From positions 1 through 6,994 of the forward strand of contig DDDD01000130.1 in NCBI GenBank assembly GCA_002335945.1: a DNA stretch of 6,994 nucleotides. The letters are read 5' to 3'. The DNA is from Porticoccaceae bacterium UBA1989. Its GTDB lineage: Bacteria; Pseudomonadota; Gammaproteobacteria; Pseudomonadales; Porticoccaceae. A model generated the notes under the pieces. It had not been told where the DNA came from. It did not search any database and saw only the letters and a list, made by a program, of their open reading frames with translations. A program made the position numbers and the translations under genes. Shown here in pieces: positions 4,976 to 6,994 of this stretch (position 1 is its first letter; each line of letters starts with the position of its first letter).

Positions 4976-5709
4976 TGGCACAGACAGAACAAGAACTGCG
5001 AGTACAGCTCGCAGCCTGCTACAGAATCTTCGACCATATGGGTTGGAGCGAAATGATCTACAACCATATTACCGTCAAGCTACCGGGGGACGAGCACCAC
5101 TTTTTAATTAATCCCTACGGCCTACATTATTCAGAAGTTACCGCATCGAGCCTGGTCAAAGTTGATATCGATGGCAATATCGTTGAAGACAACGGTTATG
5201 CCGTGAACCCTGCGGGCATTGTGATTCACACCGCTATTCACGCCGCGCGCGCTGACGTGGTCTGTATTGCCCACACCCACACCAATGCCGGCATGGCCGT
5301 TGCTTGCCAGCAGGACGGTTTGCGCACCGACAACTTCTACTCTGCACTTTTGCACAACCGCATTGCCTACCATGACTTTGAAGGCATCACAGTCAATGAG
5401 GATGAGAAGCCGCGGCTAGTTGCCAATATGGGCGATAAAAGCCTGCTGATTCTGCGCAACCATGGCCTCTTGGCCTGTGGCCGTTCTATTCCCGAGACGT
5501 TCCAAAATCTTTGGGCGATGGAGCGAGCCTGTGAAGTGCAAATGGCCACAGACTCAACCGGCAAACCTAATATTCCCGTAGGCCCTGAGATTCTCGCTAA
5601 GTCAGAACAGCTAATGGCTATGCAAACCATGGGCGGCCCCTCAGGCGAATTGGAATTTAATGCGTTCACTCGTATTATTGAAAAGTTAGATCCCTCTTAT
5701 AAGGACTAA
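4975..5709 (+). CDS. Class II aldolase/adducin domain protein
   Basis: A 244-residue cytoplasmic protein with one class II aldolase/adducin domain. The zinc ligands typical of fuculose- and ribulose-phosphate aldolases are present: His100 and His102 (AHTHTN) and His163 (RNHGLL). The phosphate/substrate-loop region appears as GWSEMIYNHITVKLPG (23-38) and LINPYGLHYSEVTASSL (44-60). The catalytic Glu of fuculose-1-phosphate aldolase (E73, in SSEWRFH) falls on Gly81 in NPAGIVIHTAIH (78-89), as in many relatives annotated only as aldolase/adducin, so retro-aldol chemistry is doubtful. It may be a divergent lyase, decarboxylase or epimerase, or non-catalytic. It is coupled to the PhnA-type gene by a TAATG junction and AGAGGG. 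Confidence 0.88.
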   Translation: MAQTEQELRVQLAACYRIFDHMGWSEMIYNHITVKLPGDEHHFLINPYGLHYSEVTASSLVKVDIDGNIVEDNGYAVNPAGIVIHTAIHAARADVVCIAHTHTNAGMAVACQQDGLRTDNFYSALLHNRIAYHDFEGITVNEDEKPRLVANMGDKSLLILRNHGLLACGRSIPETFQNLWAMERACEVQMATDSTGKPNIPVGPEILAKSEQLMAMQTMGGPSGELEFNAFTRIIEKLDPSYKD

Positions 5710-5732
5710 TGTTACGAGCTACTATTAAGTGC

Positions 5733-5744
5733 TAACAGCTGTTA
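5733..5744. promoter_or_regulatory. 12-base perfect palindrome upstream of the Prx-like lipoprotein
   Basis: TAACAGCTGTTA is its own reverse complement. It lies 21 bases before the ATG at 5766 and 8 bases before the ribosome binding site, where a repressor or activator could act. A weak TACTAT -10 candidate (5720-5725) lies just upstream. No matching copy was noticed elsewhere in the window. Confidence 0.3.
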
Positions 5745-5752
5745 AACCAATC

Positions 5753-5757
5753 AAGGA
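5753..5757 (+). promoter_or_regulatory. Ribosome binding site that decides the Prx-like start
   Basis: AAGGA with an 8-base spacer points to the ATG at 5766. It overlaps the alternative ATG at 5757, which therefore has no usable ribosome binding site. The choice also gives a standard lipoprotein signal peptide. Confidence 0.6.
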
Positions 5758-5765
5758 TGGAACAT

Positions 5766-6347
5766 ATGAAAGGTATGAAGATAAAGAACTATTTGCCGAT
5801 GCTAATGCTTGCACTGCTCGCTGCCTGTGACAATGCACCCGTGCCTGAACAGGCCGTTACTGCTGAAGCTGGATTTACCGATGTCGCCGGAGTAACACTG
5901 GAGATAGGTAAGCCTGCGCCAGATTTTTCACTGCAATCTCTGAACGGTGATTCGGTCACACTGTCTGAGCTGCGCGGCAGTAAAATCATCATGATTTTCT
6001 ACCGCGGCCACTGGTGTCCTTTTTGTGTGGGGCATCTGCAAGATATTCAAACCTTGCTACCAGCACTAGAAAAAGCCGGCTATCAGGTCCTAGCGATTAG
6101 CCCAGACGACGCAAGCGGTATGCAGAAGATGGCTGATCGTATGGATCGTCCCTATCAGTTTCTCTCTGATGTGAAGCTAACCGTCACCGATTTATATGGC
6201 ATTCGCAAAGATGAAGAACTGCCCCACCCCGCCATGATATTGCTCGATGATCAGGGCATAGTTGAGTGGTTCTATATTGGTGAAGACTACAAGACAAGGC
6301 CCAGTGCAACGCAGTTGCAGAAGGTGTTGGATCGGTTGGATTCCTAA
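5766..6347 (+). CDS. Lipoprotein with peroxiredoxin/redoxin domain, CPFC motif
   Basis: A 193-residue exported protein with a thioredoxin-fold AhpC/TSA-type domain. The N-terminus is a lipoprotein signal: basic start, hydrophobic LPMLMLALLAAC, lipobox LAAC with Cys21 as the lipidated residue. Asp at +2 is the Lol-avoidance signal in E. coli, so inner-membrane retention facing the periplasm is predicted. After a short linker the domain starts at GKPAPDFSLQSLNGD (48-62) and carries FYRGHWCPFC (78-87). Cys84 and Cys87 form a CPFC pair, a thioredoxin-like redox motif, instead of the single Cys of the usual PxxxTxxC peroxiredoxin motif. It could reduce peroxides or exchange disulfides. I start at 5766 because AAGGA is correctly spaced from it; an ATG at 5757 would add three residues. 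Confidence 0.87.
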   Translation: MKGMKIKNYLPMLMLALLAACDNAPVPEQAVTAEAGFTDVAGVTLEIGKPAPDFSLQSLNGDSVTLSELRGSKIIMIFYRGHWCPFCVGHLQDIQTLLPALEKAGYQVLAISPDDASGMQKMADRMDRPYQFLSDVKLTVTDLYGIRKDEELPHPAMILLDDQGIVEWFYIGEDYKTRPSATQLQKVLDRLDS

Positions 6348-6379
6348 TAGAACAACAGACATAATAAAGCGACAGAAAT

Positions 6380-6407
6380 AAAAACGCCCCTTTGCAGGGG
6401 CGTTTTT
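6380..6407. terminator. Bidirectional intrinsic terminator between convergent genes
   Basis: AAAAACGCCCC (6380-6390) pairs perfectly with GGGGCGTTTTT (6397-6407) around the loop TTTGCA. The stem has six strong GC-core pairs, with a T-tract on the plus strand and a matching one on the minus strand. It lies between the Prx-like gene and the convergent acyl-CoA dehydrogenase gene and should stop transcription from both sides. Confidence 0.92.
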
Positions 6408-6439
6408 ATTTGTACTTAACAATCAAACTGTTTAGCTGT

Positions 6440-6994
6440 TTAGCTCAACAAATCCCGCGAAATAATCAGCTTCATAATCTCGTTGGTGCCGCCATAAATA
6501 CGCTGGATTCTTGAATCCGCAAAGGCGCGACACACGGGATACTCCCACATATAGCCCCAGCCGCCAAACAGCTGCAGGCATTCGTCGGCCACCTTACATT
6601 GTAGATCGGTGGTCAACAGCTTGGCTTTGGATGCGGTTACCGTATCCAGCTTACCCTCCAGTAACAGCTCCGTGCAGCGATCGGTATAGACCTCGGCCAT
6701 ATCTATTTCTGCAGCCATTTCTGCCAGCTTAAACTGGGTGTTTTGGAACGAGGCTACTGTGGTACCGAAGGCTTTGCGCTCTTTGGTGTAGGCAACGGTT
6801 GACTCCAAAACAGCCTTTGCGTTGGCCACCGCACCAATTGCAATAGATAGGCGTTCTTGGGGCAGGTCTTGCATCAGATAGATAAATCCGCGGCCCTCTT
6901 CGCCGAGCAAATTTTCTTTGGGGACTTTAACATCTTGGAAAAATAGCTCTGAGGTATCCTGAGCTTTTAAACCCAGCTTGTTAAGGTTTTTACC
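6440..6994 (-). CDS. Acyl-CoA dehydrogenase, long-chain type (5' part outside window)
   Basis: The C-terminal 184 residues of an FAD-dependent acyl-CoA dehydrogenase, which makes the trans-2,3 double bond in the first step of fatty acyl-CoA beta-oxidation. The frame is open to the window edge, so the N-terminus is missing; full-length enzymes have about 380 residues. Visible motifs are YTKERKAFG (69-77 of the fragment), LQLFGGWGYMWEYP (140-153) and IYGGTNEIMK (166-175). The catalytic Glu of medium-chain enzymes (YEGT) is Gly168 here, while Glu48 in LPQERL sits on helix G as in long-chain and isovaleryl-CoA dehydrogenases, so this belongs to the ACADL-like group. A TTG at 6910 is an internal Leu codon, not a start. 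The gene converges on the Prx-like gene. Confidence 0.93.
   Translation of the reverse strand, partial: GKNLNKLGLKAQDTSELFFQDVKVPKENLLGEEGRGFIYLMQDLPQERLSIAIGAVANAKAVLESTVAYTKERKAFGTTVASFQNTQFKLAEMAAEIDMAEVYTDRCTELLLEGKLDTVTASKAKLLTTDLQCKVADECLQLFGGWGYMWEYPVCRAFADSRIQRIYGGTNEIMKLIISRDLLS

Noticed and set aside
4409..5709. A phosphonate-use operon suggested by the PhnA name
   Set aside because: PhnA-type zinc-ribbon proteins are not phosphonoacetate hydrolase, and no phn transporter, C-P lyase or phosphonatase gene is present.
963..6347. An integrated redox-defence island covering DoxX to the Prx-like lipoprotein
   Set aside because: An internal terminator (1365-1396), variable gaps and unrelated families argue for ordinary neighbouring genes. 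Shared redox chemistry alone is weak evidence.
6908..6910. TTG at 6910 as the start of a short acyl-CoA dehydrogenase
   Set aside because: The frame continues upstream to the window edge with clear family sequence (KVPKENLLGEEG), so this is an internal leucine.

Overview
The window reads as ordinary chromosomal DNA of a free-living, probably marine, gammaproteobacterium. The GC content is middling, genes are short and closely packed, and most proteins (TRIC/UPF0126, DoxX, PhnA-type zinc-ribbon protein, DUF2256, COG3380 oxidoreductase, class II aldolase-like protein) resemble those of oligotrophic marine Gammaproteobacteria such as the SAR92/Porticoccaceae/Cellvibrionales groups. The lineage is an inference from protein character and was not tested by a search. 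There is no tRNA, rRNA, CRISPR array, transposase, phage gene or plasmid function.

Layout. Positions 1-114 hold an imperfect-palindrome repeat of the dispersed 'GTCATCCCGA...GAGGGATCT' type, with a decayed second copy head. A TRIC/UPF0126 seven-helix membrane protein follows on the minus strand (115-738). It diverges from a DoxX-family membrane protein (963-1343) across a 224-base intergenic region with candidate promoters and a TGGCCG/CGGCCA palindrome. The DoxX gene ends in a clear hairpin terminator (1365-1396). Next come a uracil-DNA glycosylase-family Fe-S protein (1468-2049) and a 34-residue single-helix membrane peptide with a strong ribosome binding site (2143-2247).

The middle is a same-strand run: a TauD/TfdA-type Fe(II)/2-oxoglutarate dioxygenase (2320-3150), a 49-residue DUF2256 zinc-finger-like protein (3183-3332), a renalase-like NAD/FAD oxidoreductase (3374-4360), a PhnA-type zinc-ribbon protein (4409-4975) and a class II aldolase/adducin-domain protein (4975-5709). 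The last two overlap by one base (TAATG) and are probably translationally coupled. After a 12-base perfect palindrome comes a lipoprotein with a peroxiredoxin/thioredoxin-like domain and a CPFC motif (5766-6347). A strong bidirectional terminator (6380-6407) separates it from a convergent long-chain-type acyl-CoA dehydrogenase that runs off the right edge (6440-6994, minus strand).

How the genes fit together. No single pathway is encoded. Several products are redox-related (dioxygenase, FAD oxidoreductase, Prx-like lipoprotein, Fe-S glycosylase, acyl-CoA dehydrogenase), but spacing supports only a few units: dioxygenase-DUF2256-oxidoreductase as a possible operon, and PhnA-type/aldolase-like as a coupled pair. 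I found no convincing new multi-gene system. The items most worth a second look are the 34-residue membrane peptide, the DUF2256-oxidoreductase pair, the aldolase-fold protein that lacks the usual catalytic glutamate, and the Prx-like lipoprotein with an inner-membrane retention signal.
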